Assembly: GCF_047607445.1 (NCBI RefSeq) | Contig: NZ_JBLKRT010000003.1 | Coordinates: forward strand, 62,001 to 126,000 | Direction of reading: 5' to 3' | Length of the DNA stretch: 64,000 bases | From: Crystallibacter sulfonylureivorans_A | GTDB lineage: Bacteria; Actinomycetota; Actinomycetes; Actinomycetales; Micrococcaceae | Part shown: positions 42,385 to 52,199 of the stretch, piece by piece | Layout of the letters: each line of letters begins with the position of its first letter | How positions within the stretch are numbered: the stretch's first letter is position 1 | Position numbers and translations under genes: made by a program | The notes under the pieces: model-generated | Told to the model about the DNA's origin: nothing | The model's input: only the letters and a program-made list of their open reading frames with translations | Databases searched by the model: none

Positions 42385-42699
42385 ATGGGTGTTTTCAGTG
42401 AAGCTGTCGAAGTTGTTTGTTCCCCTGCCGGACAGCCGCTGCGGCTGCGGTGGCAGGGCAGGAGCTACCGGATTGTCGCTGAGCCTGTGCGTTGGTATGA
42501 ACGCCGCAAATGGTGGGCGGAAGAGTTGCGTGCAGAGCGGGGCAGGGGAGCCGGGTTGGTGGACCATGAAATCTGGCGTGTTCAGGCACGGCTGAACGGC
42601 AGATCCCAGATCCGCACCTTGGATCTTTCCCATCAGGTGGATGCTGACCGCTGGCGACTGATCCGTGTCCATGATGCGGTCCGGGAACTGAGCGCCTGA
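42385..42699 (+). CDS. DUF6504-family protein
   Basis: A 104-aa protein with the compact basic/aromatic pattern of DUF6504: VRWYERRKWWAEEL, VDHEIWRVQARLNGR, RTLDLSHQVDADRWRLIRVHD. In actinobacteria this family commonly lies between imuB (a Y-family-like polymerase) and dnaE2 in the SOS mutagenesis operon. Here it directly precedes dnaE2 with a 98-bp gap, but imuB is not upstream. ATG 42385 follows AAAGGTGA; ATG 42367 is six codons earlier. Function unknown, likely linked to translesion synthesis. Confidence 0.75.
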   Translation: MGVFSEAVEVVCSPAGQPLRLRWQGRSYRIVAEPVRWYERRKWWAEELRAERGRGAGLVDHEIWRVQARLNGRSQIRTLDLSHQVDADRWRLIRVHDAVRELSA

Positions 42700-42797
42700 G
42701 CGCAAACACGCTGGGGCCTAACAGTATGTACTCGTCAGGTTTCGGCATTCTGCCGGATAACGATCCTGAGCCTTGAATGAGGCGTTTGGAATGACCA

Positions 42798-45700
42798 ATG
42801 AGCTTTACCCATCTGCATGTCTCCACGGCGTTCAGCGCCCACTACGGTGTTTCCTGGCCTGATGAGCTGGCCAATGCAGCCGCTTCCTTCGGGGCGGATG
42901 CATTGGCCTGCACAGACCGTGACGGGCTCTACGGAACGGTCAAGCACCTCAAGGCCTGCCTGGCGGTGGGGATTGATCCGATAGTCGGCGTGGATCTGGC
43001 AGTCCAGGACGACGGCGGCCGGGACACCGGGCGCGTTGTGGTGCTGGCACATGGGGGGAACCAAGGCAGTGGCTACCATGCCCTCTGCCGCCTGATTTCG
43101 GCAGCGCATGACGGTACGGCGGGCAGCGGACGGGGGAGCAGGCACCGGACGCCCGGGGTGACGCTGGAACAACTCGCCCGGCATGCCGGTACCCCGGACG
43201 GCGGAACTGCCCTTACGGTGCTGCTGGGTCCGATGTCCGAGGTCGGTCAGGCACTGCGCCGTCGCAGCTACACCGAAGCCCGCAGATTGGCCGGACACTG
43301 GCGCACCGTACTGCCAGCAGGATCGCTGGCCATGGAGATCGTCTCCCATCTCAGTGCCCCCGGTGAGAACCTGAGCACCGCCCATGCCGTGCGGATGCTC
43401 AACCTTGCCGGCGAGCTGAAGATTCCAGCAGTTTTGACCAATGCCGTGCGCTACTGCGAAGAAGACGGAGCAGCCACCGCAGATGTGCTGGACTCGGCCA
43501 GGACGTTGACCGCCTTGTCCAAACTGCCCGACCTGCAGCCCAGTGCCCAGGGCTGGCTGAAATCACCTGCCCAGATGCAGTCGCTGGCCCGGGAGATCGT
43601 TCAGGCAGCCGGGGGCGGTAGTCGGGACGTGCACCGCCTGCTGTCCACGACCGAAGCCGTGGCGGACCGGTGCCGGATGGACCCTTATCAAGACATGGGC
43701 TTCAAACATCCCGTAGTCCCGGAAGCCTCGGTGATCGGAATCGACGGGGAGCCAATGGCCGAGCTGCTCCAGCGCTGTGAAACCGGCATCGCAGAGCGCT
43801 TTGGCGGAATGTCCGGACGGGCTGAACAGGAACTGCGGGATCGCCTGACACATGAGCTGGGCATCATCTCCCGGCTGGGCTTTGCCTCGTACTTCCTGAC
43901 GGTGGCCGAAGTGTCGCGAATGATTACCGGCATGGGCGTGCGGGCTTCGGCCCGGGGCTCCGGCGCCTCCAGCCTGGTGAACTACCTGCTCTATGTCAGT
44001 CACGTAAACCCGCTGGACCACGGGCTGATCTTCGAACGCTTCCTCTCCCAGGACCGCTCAACCCTGCCGGACATAGACATTGATGTGGAAAGCGCAGAAC
44101 GGCACAACGTCTACCAGAAGATCTTCGACCGATTCGGCAGCGAGCGGGTCACGCTGATGAGTATGCAAAACGGCTACCGCGCCCGCGGAGCAGTCCGTGA
44201 CGCCGGCCTTGCACTTGGCCTGCCGGAAGATGAAATCTCCGGCATCGCCAAGCAGCTCTGGCGGTTCTCCGCGCGCAAATTCCGTGAAGCGATGGCAGAG
44301 AAGCCTGAACTGCGCGAGTTCTCGGCCCAGGTTGAACAGAATCAGCAACTGGATCTGCTGGTGGACCTGACCGAACGGCTGGACCGGCTGCCCCGGCATA
44401 TCTCCATGCACCCTTGCGGGGTGATCCTGGGAGACACCTCGCTGCTGGACCGTACCCCAACGCAGCCCAGCGGACTGGGACTGCCGATGAGTCAGTTCGA
44501 CAAACACGACATGGATCCGATGGGCATGCTCAAACTGGATGTGCTGGGTGTGCGGATGCAGAGCTCGATGGCTTACGCGCTCGCCGAAATCGCCCGCATC
44601 CACCCCACCAAGGAAGCGGTGACAGCAGCCGGAAAACATCCGGTGGACGAGGACGGGGAAGGGCCCGGCTACATTGCCGCGAACGGGACAATCAGCCTCG
44701 AACAGGTCCCGCTGGACGACGAACCGACCTACGAACTGATCCGCAGCACCCACACTCTGGGATGCTTCCAGATCGAATCCCCGGGCCAACGCGAACTGGT
44801 GGGCAAGATGGCGCCGCGGGACTTTAACGACCTGATCATCGACATTTCGCTGTTCCGGCCCGGACCCATGCAATCTGACATGGTCCGGCCGTTCCTGGAG
44901 CAGCGCCACGGATGGGCTCCGGAGCGCTTCCCTCATCCGGACCTGATCCCGGTTTTGAAGGAAACCCATGGCGTGACTGTTTTCCACGAACAAGTCCTGC
45001 GAACCTTTGATGTCTTTACCGGATGCGGGCTGGCCAAGGCGGACGAATTCCGCCGACTGCTGGGCAACGAGGAAGCGGAACCGGCGGTGGAGGATTATTT
45101 CCGCAAAGCTTCGCTGGACCGGGGGTACCCGCCGGACGTAGTGGATACGGTCTGGACCACCTTGAAGTCCTTCGGCAGCTTCGGCTTCTGCAAAGCCCAC
45201 GGTGCCGCCTTCGCCGTCCCCACCTACCAGACCGCGTGGTTGAAAGCACACCATCCGGAGGCCTTCTTGGCCGGGCTCTGGGAGCACGACCCGGGGATGT
45301 ATCCGCGGCGCCTGTTGGTGGCCGAGGCACGACGGCTCGGCATCCCGATTCTGCCGTTGGACATCAACCGCAGCACTGACCGCTACCGGGTGGAACGTGT
45401 TTCGTCCGCCGCCGGAGAGAAGCTGGGCATCCGGCTCAGCCTTGCCGGCATCTACGGGCTCTCAGCTGCAGAGCTCGGGCGTATTGTCGCCGGACAGCCG
45501 TACGAATCACTGGCCGACCTGCGGACCCGTGGCAAGGTCAGCAAACCCGCGCTGAAACGCCTGGCCCAGCTGGGAGCCTTCGACGAACTGAACCGGGCCA
45601 CCGGCCAACCCGGCGGACGAGCTGCCAGCCGGACGGACCTGGTTTATCACCTGGATCAGCCAGCCGCACGCCCGGTGCCCAAGCGCTACCAGCCCACCGA

Positions 45701-46355
45701 AGGCCAGCTGTCCTTGCCGCTGGGTGATCTGGAGCTGCGCAACCTGGTCCCGGTCTTCCCGGAGCCGACGGCGGTGGACATGGTGCGCACCGAACTCGAT
45801 TTGCTCTCGATCGACGCCAGCTCCCATTTGATGGAGAGCTACGCTCCGCTGCTGGCAAAACTAGGAGTCACACCGGCCAAGGACCTGCTGGGCTTGCGCA
45901 ACGGAAGCGAAGTGATGGTGGCCGGCATCCGGGTCGCCACCCAGACCCCGCCTATGCGCGGCGGCCGCCGAGTGGTTTTCATCAGTGTGGACGACGGCAC
46001 CGGCTGTGTAGACGCCACGTTTTTCCAGGAGGCACAGGAACGCTCCGGCCCACTGCTGTTCGGGACCGAGCTGCTGCTCATCCGCGGGCTCACCCGCCGG
46101 ACCGGCCCCAAGGGACTCGGGTTGCAGGCACTTGAGGCCTGGGACCTATCTGATACTGCCCGTCTGCCGCTTCCGGGAAACACGGTCCGTCCCGAACCGT
46201 CGCGCGTTCGGACCCCTGCCGCATCGCTGGCAGCACATCCCGCCGGACCACTGGGTACCGCCGAGCTCGCCCGCCGCATGGCCGAGGAAGGCCTGGACAA
46301 CCGCGGCCCGGCAGAACCCTGGCTGGCCGGAAGCCGTCCATCCCGGGCCGGGTGA
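42798..46355 (+). CDS. dnaE2: error-prone DNA polymerase III alpha subunit DnaE2
   Basis: C-family DNA polymerase used for damage-induced mutagenesis. The 1185 aa run from an N-terminal PHP domain (FTHLHVSTAFSAHYGVSWPDEL) through the polymerase core to a C-terminal tRNA-anticodon-binding OB fold (GSEVMVAGIRVATQTPPM). The catalytic acidic motif is LPDIDIDVES around residue 421. The segments DISLFRPGPMQSDMVRPFL and FGFCKAHGAAFA are usual for DnaE2. It follows the DUF6504 gene under a LexA box, the expected SOS control. The start is ATG 42798 with only weak GGAATGACC upstream. Confidence 0.95.
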   Translation: MSFTHLHVSTAFSAHYGVSWPDELANAAASFGADALACTDRDGLYGTVKHLKACLAVGIDPIVGVDLAVQDDGGRDTGRVVVLAHGGNQGSGYHALCRLISAAHDGTAGSGRGSRHRTPGVTLEQLARHAGTPDGGTALTVLLGPMSEVGQALRRRSYTEARRLAGHWRTVLPAGSLAMEIVSHLSAPGENLSTAHAVRMLNLAGELKIPAVLTNAVRYCEEDGAATADVLDSARTLTALSKLPDLQPSAQGWLKSPAQMQSLAREIVQAAGGGSRDVHRLLSTTEAVADRCRMDPYQDMGFKHPVVPEASVIGIDGEPMAELLQRCETGIAERFGGMSGRAEQELRDRLTHELGIISRLGFASYFLTVAEVSRMITGMGVRASARGSGASSLVNYLLYVSHVNPLDHGLIFERFLSQDRSTLPDIDIDVESAERHNVYQKIFDRFGSERVTLMSMQNGYRARGAVRDAGLALGLPEDEISGIAKQLWRFSARKFREAMAEKPELREFSAQVEQNQQLDLLVDLTERLDRLPRHISMHPCGVILGDTSLLDRTPTQPSGLGLPMSQFDKHDMDPMGMLKLDVLGVRMQSSMAYALAEIARIHPTKEAVTAAGKHPVDEDGEGPGYIAANGTISLEQVPLDDEPTYELIRSTHTLGCFQIESPGQRELVGKMAPRDFNDLIIDISLFRPGPMQSDMVRPFLEQRHGWAPERFPHPDLIPVLKETHGVTVFHEQVLRTFDVFTGCGLAKADEFRRLLGNEEAEPAVEDYFRKASLDRGYPPDVVDTVWTTLKSFGSFGFCKAHGAAFAVPTYQTAWLKAHHPEAFLAGLWEHDPGMYPRRLLVAEARRLGIPILPLDINRSTDRYRVERVSSAAGEKLGIRLSLAGIYGLSAAELGRIVAGQPYESLADLRTRGKVSKPALKRLAQLGAFDELNRATGQPGGRAASRTDLVYHLDQPAARPVPKRYQPTEGQLSLPLGDLELRNLVPVFPEPTAVDMVRTELDLLSIDASSHLMESYAPLLAKLGVTPAKDLLGLRNGSEVMVAGIRVATQTPPMRGGRRVVFISVDDGTGCVDATFFQEAQERSGPLLFGTELLLIRGLTRRTGPKGLGLQALEAWDLSDTARLPLPGNTVRPEPSRVRTPAASLAAHPAGPLGTAELARRMAEEGLDNRGPAEPWLAGSRPSRAG

Positions 46356-46685
46356 AGGCGGCCGGACGGAGTCTGGCGGGGCAGGTGGCCGGGTAAAGGC
46401 CGGGCCGATGATGGGTGCCGCGTGGGGTCCGGCGGTACTGCTCCAAGGCGCGGCGCCGCGCCCCTCTTATTGCTGCGCCGTGATGTTGCCAGAGGTTGGC
46501 GTGACTGTTGCTGCTGTTCGTCTTTACCCTGACCATCAGGATCGATCCCGTGGAGCGGACTCCCCACACCACCGGTAGCTCGAACCGCGCCCACCCTACC
46601 TACACATCCGCCTTCTTGCTGCAGCTCGTCCACATCAGTGCTCGCGCCACTGCTGCCGCTTTCCAGCGCTTCCTAAGCTGGATTT
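46356..46685. other. intergenic region between dnaE2 and the DUF222-HNH gene
   Basis: 330 bp in which I see no gene, RNA or clear hairpin. Chance open frames cross it in several phases. It should contain the promoter for the DUF222-HNH gene. Confidence 0.5.
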
Positions 46686-48509
46686 ATGGCGATCGAAGTG
46701 CTGGAAGCGGCTCCGGGAGCAGGGCAGGATGATTCCGCTCTGTTGGTCCGACTGCGTGCCGAGGTCGCCGGTGTTAATGATCGGCTCCGTGCTGACGGCC
46801 TGACCCGCAGCACCAAATGGGTGGCCAGCACAGCAGCGCAGGTGGAAGAGCTGGCCAATACAGTGGCCCAGACCCAGCTGATCCTGGCCAGGATCATCAA
46901 AGCGCAGAACATCGCGGCTGTCGGAGAAACAGATCAGCCACATGACCCGGACGACCAGCACCCGCCGAAGCGTGGCGCCTTCAAGTCGAATGAGGATTGT
47001 CTGCGGCCGAAGCTCGGCATTGGCCGGCAGGAGGCCGCGCGCAGGTTTCAGCTGGCTGAAGCTACGGAACCGCGGCCGGTTCCCGAAGGCACACCGGCCC
47101 CGCCGCCCCGTTTGCCGGTCTTGGCCCGTGCGCTGGATGAAGGGCAGGTGTCCGGCCAAGCCGCGAACCTGATCCGGAGGGCCGTGGACGGGCTGCGTCG
47201 GATCGCTGCACCCGACCAGCTGCGCCAGATGGAAGAGGCACTGGTCAAGCACGCGGCCGATTACGATGTCGACTCCCTGAGGCTCTTGATCCGGCAGTGG
47301 GAGGGAGGCCTACATCCCGGCGGCACCGATCTGACGGCAGCGGAGCTGAAGGCGCGTCAGGGCTTGTTCTACCGAGGCCGACGCAACGGCCTGCACTGCT
47401 ACGAAATCAACGCCACCGATGAACAGAACGAGGTGCTGGCGACCGTGTACAACACGGCCACCAATCCCCGCTTGCGGGAAGGCACTGCCACCGGCGGCAC
47501 CATCGGCTTCGGTGGAACCGGGGCTAGCCCTAGTACCGGTGAAGACGCAGTCGGCGAAGACGCTTGCGTCGGAAACGCGCCCGCGCTCCTGCCGACAGCC
47601 GCCGATCCGCGCGGCCCCATCGCGGACGCGAACCAACCGGACGATACTGATCCCGCCGCCGCATCCGGCGAGGAGCTGGACGGGCGGACCCGACAGCAGC
47701 GGCACCTCGACGGGTTGATCGGTGCCTGCAAGGTGGCCCTGACCACAGACCTGTTGCCGGCGGCCGGCGGACTCCGTCCGCAGCTGCTGGTTACCATTGA
47801 CTACCAGGACCTGGCCTCCGACCTCGGGAGGCCGGGAACCAGCACTTTCTCCGGCCCGCTCACCGCCAAAACCATCCGCCGCATGGCCTGCGATGCGGAC
47901 ATCATCCCCGTGGTCCTCTCCGGCATGGGCGTGATCCTCGACGTCGGCCAGTCCCAGCGGCTGTTTCCGAAGCACATGCGGCTGGCAATCATCGCCAGGG
48001 ACGGAGGCTGTGCCTTCCCCGGCTGCACCGCACCCTCGACGTGGACAGAAGTGCACCACATCCGATGGTTCGAAAAGGGCGGCCCGACATCCACTGACAA
48101 CGGCGTCCTGCTGTGCAGTCACCACCACCACCTCATCCACGAAGGGAACTGGCGGATCGAAGTCATCAGCGGCGTCGCGTGGTTCTTGCCGCCGCCCGAT
48201 GTGGATCCGGAGCAGAAACCACTACGCAATCACGTCTGGCTCAAGCACGCCCAACTGCCTGAACGCCAGCCGGGACCGGCCACGGTTGGGCAGAGGGCCG
48301 GCCACTTCGGCGGTCCTTTGCCAGGAAGCGAGTCAACTCCGCATCCGAAGGCCCCGGATCCCTCGGCTCACAGAGCCAGTGCGCCGCAGGTCCCGAGGCA
48401 GGAAGAACTCGACGTCAGCATGCGGGACCCTGCCGAATCCGCTAGCCCGGACAGGGCGTCGAGTCCCTTTGAAGGTTGGCCGGCTCAGCCGCAGACACCG
48501 CCCTTCTAG
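46686..48509 (+). CDS. DUF222 / HNH endonuclease signature protein (13E12-like)
   Basis: A 607-aa protein of the actinobacterial DUF222-HNH group, the family containing the mycobacterial 13E12 repeat proteins. The N-terminal half is the helical DUF222 region (MEEALVKHAADYDVDSLRLLI, TAAELKARQGLFYRGR). The HNH nuclease lies near residues 435-490: CAFPGCTAPSTWTEVHHI (HH of the HNH), WFEKGGPTSTDNGVLLC and HHHHLIHEG. A Gly/Pro/Asp-rich linker (about 260-330) separates the halves, and the Pro-rich C-terminus is likely disordered. Such genes are commonly multicopy in Micrococcaceae and may be mobile; biological role uncertain. Confidence 0.9.
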   Translation: MAIEVLEAAPGAGQDDSALLVRLRAEVAGVNDRLRADGLTRSTKWVASTAAQVEELANTVAQTQLILARIIKAQNIAAVGETDQPHDPDDQHPPKRGAFKSNEDCLRPKLGIGRQEAARRFQLAEATEPRPVPEGTPAPPPRLPVLARALDEGQVSGQAANLIRRAVDGLRRIAAPDQLRQMEEALVKHAADYDVDSLRLLIRQWEGGLHPGGTDLTAAELKARQGLFYRGRRNGLHCYEINATDEQNEVLATVYNTATNPRLREGTATGGTIGFGGTGASPSTGEDAVGEDACVGNAPALLPTAADPRGPIADANQPDDTDPAAASGEELDGRTRQQRHLDGLIGACKVALTTDLLPAAGGLRPQLLVTIDYQDLASDLGRPGTSTFSGPLTAKTIRRMACDADIIPVVLSGMGVILDVGQSQRLFPKHMRLAIIARDGGCAFPGCTAPSTWTEVHHIRWFEKGGPTSTDNGVLLCSHHHHLIHEGNWRIEVISGVAWFLPPPDVDPEQKPLRNHVWLKHAQLPERQPGPATVGQRAGHFGGPLPGSESTPHPKAPDPSAHRASAPQVPRQEELDVSMRDPAESASPDRASSPFEGWPAQPQTPPF

Positions 48510-48852
48510 GGCCCGCATGGCCTCGTTGCTGCGATGAATCGACCCTGCAACGAACCGGCCTCGTGGTTCGGAGCGGAGTTCGGGCGGAATGTCTGACAGG
48601 GTCCACGTCTGTGACCGGCGCGCGGCGGACTCGGCCACCCGGTCGGCGGAATCGCCACCCAGCCGGTCGACGGCCTCGCCTCGGTCGAGGGCAACGCACG
48701 CGAATCGGCAGGCAGACTACGCGACGGTTGTCCCCGGTCTGGCCGCGCCGATGTTGGTCCGGCAACTCGTCAGCGGATACGATCGTAGAGGCTTGCAGCG
48801 CCCACGTACGTCGCTGCAGTAACGGCCACAGCCAAACAATTAGGAGACCTCT
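48510..48852. other. leader/intergenic region of thrS
   Basis: 343 bp; no gene or T-box-like leader visible. A promoter candidate lies at 48754-48783, giving a leader of about 60 nt. Confidence 0.5.
48754..48783 (+). promoter_or_regulatory. thrS promoter candidate
   Basis: -35 TTGGTC (48754-48759) and -10 TACGAT (48778-48783) are separated by 18 bp, about 70 bp before the GTG start of thrS. Confidence 0.5.
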
Positions 48853-50865
48853 GTGTCAGCGCCCCAGAACATCACCCTCATCGTCGACGGCGAAGAGAAC
48901 CAGGTGACCGAGGGCACGACGGGAGCCGACCTTTTCGGCACCCGGCGGGAGGTCGTCGTCGTCCGCGTTGACGGCGAGCTGAAAGACCTGGACCAGCCCA
49001 TTCCGGCCGGTGCCAAGGTGGAAGCCGTGACCATCGATTCGCCTGACGGGCTGAACGTGCTGCGCCATTCCACCGCCCACGTCATGGCCCAGGCCGTGCA
49101 GCAGTTGCGCAAAGACTCCAAGCTTGGCATCGGGCCGTACATCACCGACGGCTTCTACTTCGATTTCGACGTCGACGAGCCCTTCACCCCGGAAGACCTG
49201 AAGCAGCTGGAAAAGATGATGCTCAAGATCGTCAATTCCAACCAGCGGTTCGTCCGTCGCAGCGTCTCCGAGACCGAGGCCTTGGCCGAGATGGCCGGGG
49301 AGCCGTACAAGGAAGAGCTGATCGGGCTCAAGGGCCATTCCGATGAGGCCGGCGAAGGAGCCAGCATCGAAGTTGGCGCCGGCGAGCTGACTATCTACGA
49401 CAACGTGGATGCCAAGAGCGGCGATGTGGTCTGGAAGGACCTCTGCCGGGGCCCGCACCTTCCCAACACCAAGCTGATCTCCAACGCGTACGCGCTGACC
49501 CGTTCGGCCGCCGCGTACTGGCGCGGCAACGAGAAGAACAAGCAGTTGCAGCGCATCTACGGCACCGCTTGGCCCACCAAGGACGACCTGAAGGCCTACC
49601 AGGAGCGGCTGGCGGAGGCCGAGCGCCGCGACCACCGCCGGCTGGGCGCCGAACTGGACCTGTTCTCCTTCCCGGACGAACTGGGTTCCGGGCTGCCCGT
49701 TTTCCATCCCAAGGGCGGGATTGTCCGCAAGTCGATGGAAGACTACTCGCGGCAGCGGCACACCGAGGCCGGCTACGAGTTCGTCTACACCCCGCACATC
49801 ACCAAGAGCAATCTGTATGAGGTGTCCGGCCACCTTGACTGGTACCGGGACGGCATGTTCCCTCCGATGCACGTGGATGAAACCCGGGACCCGGAGACCG
49901 GCGAGGTAGTCAAGCCCGGCCAGGACTACTACCTGAAGCCGATGAACTGCCCCATGCACAACCTGATCTTCCGCTCGCGCGGACGGTCCTACCGTGAACT
50001 GCCGTTGCGGTTGTTCGAGTTCGGTTCGGTCTACCGGTACGAGAAATCCGGTGTGATCCACGGGCTGACCCGGGTGCGCGGCATGACCCAGGACGACGCC
50101 CACATCTACTGCACCCGCGAGCAGATGAAGGACGAGCTGACCACCACGCTGAATTTCGTGCTGGACCTGCTCAAGGACTACGGGCTGGACGATTTCTTCC
50201 TGGAGCTGTCCACCAAGGACCCCGAAAAGTTCGTCGGCTCCGACGAGGTCTGGGACGAAGCCACCCGTACCCTGGCCGAGGTGGCCGAAGCATCCGGCTT
50301 GGAACTGGTGCCGGATCCGGGCGGAGCCGCCTTCTACGGACCGAAGATCTCCGTGCAGGCGCGGGACGCGATCGGCCGGACCTGGCAGATGTCCACCATC
50401 CAGCTGGACTTTAACCTGCCCGAGCGCTTCGAACTGGAGTACCAGGCCGCCGATGGATCCCGGCAGCGGCCGGTCATGATCCACCGTGCGCTGTTCGGTT
50501 CTGTGGAGCGGTTCATGGGTCTGCTGATCGAGCACTACGCCGGAGCCTTCCCGGCCTGGCTGGCTCCCGTGCAGGTGGTCGGCATTCCGGTGGCGGAGAC
50601 CTTCAACGACTACATGCTGGAGATCGTGGCCAAGCTGCGGGCCCAGGGCATCCGCGCCGAGGCCGACCTGGGGTCTGACCGCTTCCCAAAGAAGATCCGC
50701 ACCGCCAGCAAGGACAAGGTGCCGTTCGTGCTGATCGCCGGCGGCGAGGACGCCGAAGCCGGAGCGGTCTCGTTCCGCTTCCGCGACGGCAGCCAGGACA
50801 ACGGCATTCCGGTGGACGAGGCAGTGTCGCGCATCGTGCAGGCTGTCGCCAAGCGCGGCAACTGA
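48853..50865 (+). CDS. thrS: threonine--tRNA ligase
   Basis: Charges tRNA-Thr. The 670 aa show a TGS domain (residues 1-65), the editing domain with HSTAHVMAQAV and a zinc-like CRGPHLPNT stretch, the class II catalytic core with MNCPMHNLIFRSRGRSYREL (zinc Cys and motif 2 lead), RVRGMTQDDAHIYC, and the anticodon-binding domain starting near APVQVVGIPVAE. The start is GTG 48853 with TAGGAGACC upstream. It is first gene of the thrS-HIT-pgsA operon common to actinobacteria. Confidence 0.97.
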   Translation: MSAPQNITLIVDGEENQVTEGTTGADLFGTRREVVVVRVDGELKDLDQPIPAGAKVEAVTIDSPDGLNVLRHSTAHVMAQAVQQLRKDSKLGIGPYITDGFYFDFDVDEPFTPEDLKQLEKMMLKIVNSNQRFVRRSVSETEALAEMAGEPYKEELIGLKGHSDEAGEGASIEVGAGELTIYDNVDAKSGDVVWKDLCRGPHLPNTKLISNAYALTRSAAAYWRGNEKNKQLQRIYGTAWPTKDDLKAYQERLAEAERRDHRRLGAELDLFSFPDELGSGLPVFHPKGGIVRKSMEDYSRQRHTEAGYEFVYTPHITKSNLYEVSGHLDWYRDGMFPPMHVDETRDPETGEVVKPGQDYYLKPMNCPMHNLIFRSRGRSYRELPLRLFEFGSVYRYEKSGVIHGLTRVRGMTQDDAHIYCTREQMKDELTTTLNFVLDLLKDYGLDDFFLELSTKDPEKFVGSDEVWDEATRTLAEVAEASGLELVPDPGGAAFYGPKISVQARDAIGRTWQMSTIQLDFNLPERFELEYQAADGSRQRPVMIHRALFGSVERFMGLLIEHYAGAFPAWLAPVQVVGIPVAETFNDYMLEIVAKLRAQGIRAEADLGSDRFPKKIRTASKDKVPFVLIAGGEDAEAGAVSFRFRDGSQDNGIPVDEAVSRIVQAVAKRGN

Positions 50866-50867
50866 CC

Positions 50868-51449
50868 ATGGCCGGGACGACCAGGGAAGCCGAGATGGAC
50901 CGCACGGATGACGAGACAACGGACGGCTTCGAGCTGCCCGGAGTCCCGGATGCATTCCAGCGGCTCTGGACGCCGCACCGGATGGCCTACGTCAAGGGCG
51001 GCCAGGGGCAGTTCAAGAACAAGGACGAGTGCCCGTTCTGCGTCGCGCCGGCCCGGCCGGATGAGGAATCGCTGATTGTCCATCGCGGCGAGACCGCTTA
51101 CGTGGTGCTGAACCTGTTCCCGTACAACCCCGGCCACTTGCTGGTCTGCCCGTACCGCCATGTGCCCGACTACACGGACATCACCGCGGAGGAGACCGCG
51201 GAGTTCGCCGAGCTGACCCAGACAGCCATGCGCGTACTGCGGAAGGTAGCGAACCCCAGCGGCTTCAACCTGGGCATGAACCAAGGCGAAGCCGGGGGAG
51301 CTGGCGTTGCGGCGCATCTGCACCAGCACGTGGTGCCGCGGTGGGGCGGAGACGGGAATTTCTTCCCGATCATCGCGCAGACCAAAGCGATCACCCAGAC
51401 CCTGGACGAGGTCCGCAAGCAGGTAGCCGACGCCTGGCCTGCACGGTAG
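50868..51449 (+). CDS. HIT-family hydrolase (AP4A phosphorylase-like)
   Basis: A 193-aa nucleotidyl hydrolase/transferase of the histidine-triad family. It has CPFCVAPARPDEESLIVHRG zinc-type entry and the HIT signature HLHQHVVPRW. The mycobacterial orthologue in the same position (Rv2613c) is an AP4A phosphorylase. It begins 2 bp after the thrS stop and ends 7 bp before pgsA. Confidence 0.9.
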   Translation: MAGTTREAEMDRTDDETTDGFELPGVPDAFQRLWTPHRMAYVKGGQGQFKNKDECPFCVAPARPDEESLIVHRGETAYVVLNLFPYNPGHLLVCPYRHVPDYTDITAEETAEFAELTQTAMRVLRKVANPSGFNLGMNQGEAGGAGVAAHLHQHVVPRWGGDGNFFPIIAQTKAITQTLDEVRKQVADAWPAR

Positions 51450-51456
51450 CGCGGCG

Positions 51457-52068
51457 ATGCTGAACAAGTACGCGCGCGGATTCTTCGGCAAGCTCTTCAC
51501 CCCGCTGGCCCGCGTCCTGATCCGGATGGGAGTCTCACCGGACGCCGTCACGATCATCGGCACGCTCGGAGTCTGCGTCGGGGCGCTGGTTTTCTACCCG
51601 CTGGGAGAGCTGTTCTGGGGCACCGTCTTCATTACCGCGTTCGTTTTCTCCGACATGGTGGACGGCCTGATGGCCCGCATGCTGGAGCGCAGCAGCCGCT
51701 GGGGCAATTTCCTGGACTCCACGCTTGACCGGCTGGCCGACGGCGCAGTGTTCGCCGGCGTGGCGATCTGGTTCTTTACCGGGGGAGAGAACCCGGCGAT
51801 CGCCGTCTTCGCACTCGTGTGCCTGTTGCTGGGCTCTCTGGTCTCCTACGCGCGGGCCAAGGCCGAATCGCTCGGATGCACCGCCGCCGTCGGCTTCGCC
51901 GAACGGTCCGAGCGGCTCGTGGCCGTCCTGGTCTTCACCGGATTCACCGGACTGGGCTTGCCGGAAGTGGTGCTGCTGGTGGTCCTGGTGCTGCTTGCCG
52001 CGGCTAGCCTGCTGACCGTGATCCAGCGGATCATGACCGTCTACCGGCAAACCCGGCTGGCTGCCTGA
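51457..52068 (+). CDS. pgsA: CDP-alcohol phosphatidyltransferase (phosphatidylinositol phosphate synthase type)
   Basis: Membrane enzyme of 203 aa that joins CDP-diacylglycerol to an inositol-phosphate acceptor in actinobacteria (mycobacterial PgsA1). The catalytic D-x2-DG-x2-AR-x8-G-x3-D-x3-D motif is complete: DMVDGLMARMLERSSRWGNF and LDSTLDRLAD. About five to six helices. Distinguishing PI-phosphate from PG-phosphate synthesis relies on context. In relatives the next genes are a PIM acyltransferase, pimA and a NUDIX protein; here pdxS comes next. Confidence 0.9.
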   Translation: MLNKYARGFFGKLFTPLARVLIRMGVSPDAVTIIGTLGVCVGALVFYPLGELFWGTVFITAFVFSDMVDGLMARMLERSSRWGNFLDSTLDRLADGAVFAGVAIWFFTGGENPAIAVFALVCLLLGSLVSYARAKAESLGCTAAVGFAERSERLVAVLVFTGFTGLGLPEVVLLVVLVLLAAASLLTVIQRIMTVYRQTRLAA

Positions 52069-52156
52069 ACGGCGGGACGACGACGGAAGGCAGGACGCCG
52101 CCGTCGGGCGTTGAAGAACGTTACGTCACCGGTGAGCCGGTCCGCGGGGCCGGACG

Positions 52157-52162
52157 TATGAT
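52157..52162 (+). promoter_or_regulatory. pdxS -10 candidate
   Basis: TATGAT at 52157-52162, 37 bp before the GTG of pdxS, suggests that pdxS has its own promoter in the 131-bp gap behind pgsA. No clear -35 accompanies it. Confidence 0.35.
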
Positions 52163-52199
52163 GAGATGTACGATTTCGACCGACTCCTAGGGGCTCTTA

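Noticed and set aside
48510..48852. T-box or other riboswitch before thrS
   Set aside because: No T-box specifier/antiterminator sequence (UGGN bulge motif) found; a normal promoter with a short leader fits.
48856..50955. Long open frame antisense to thrS
   Set aside because: Shadow of a highly conserved gene; no conserved motifs.
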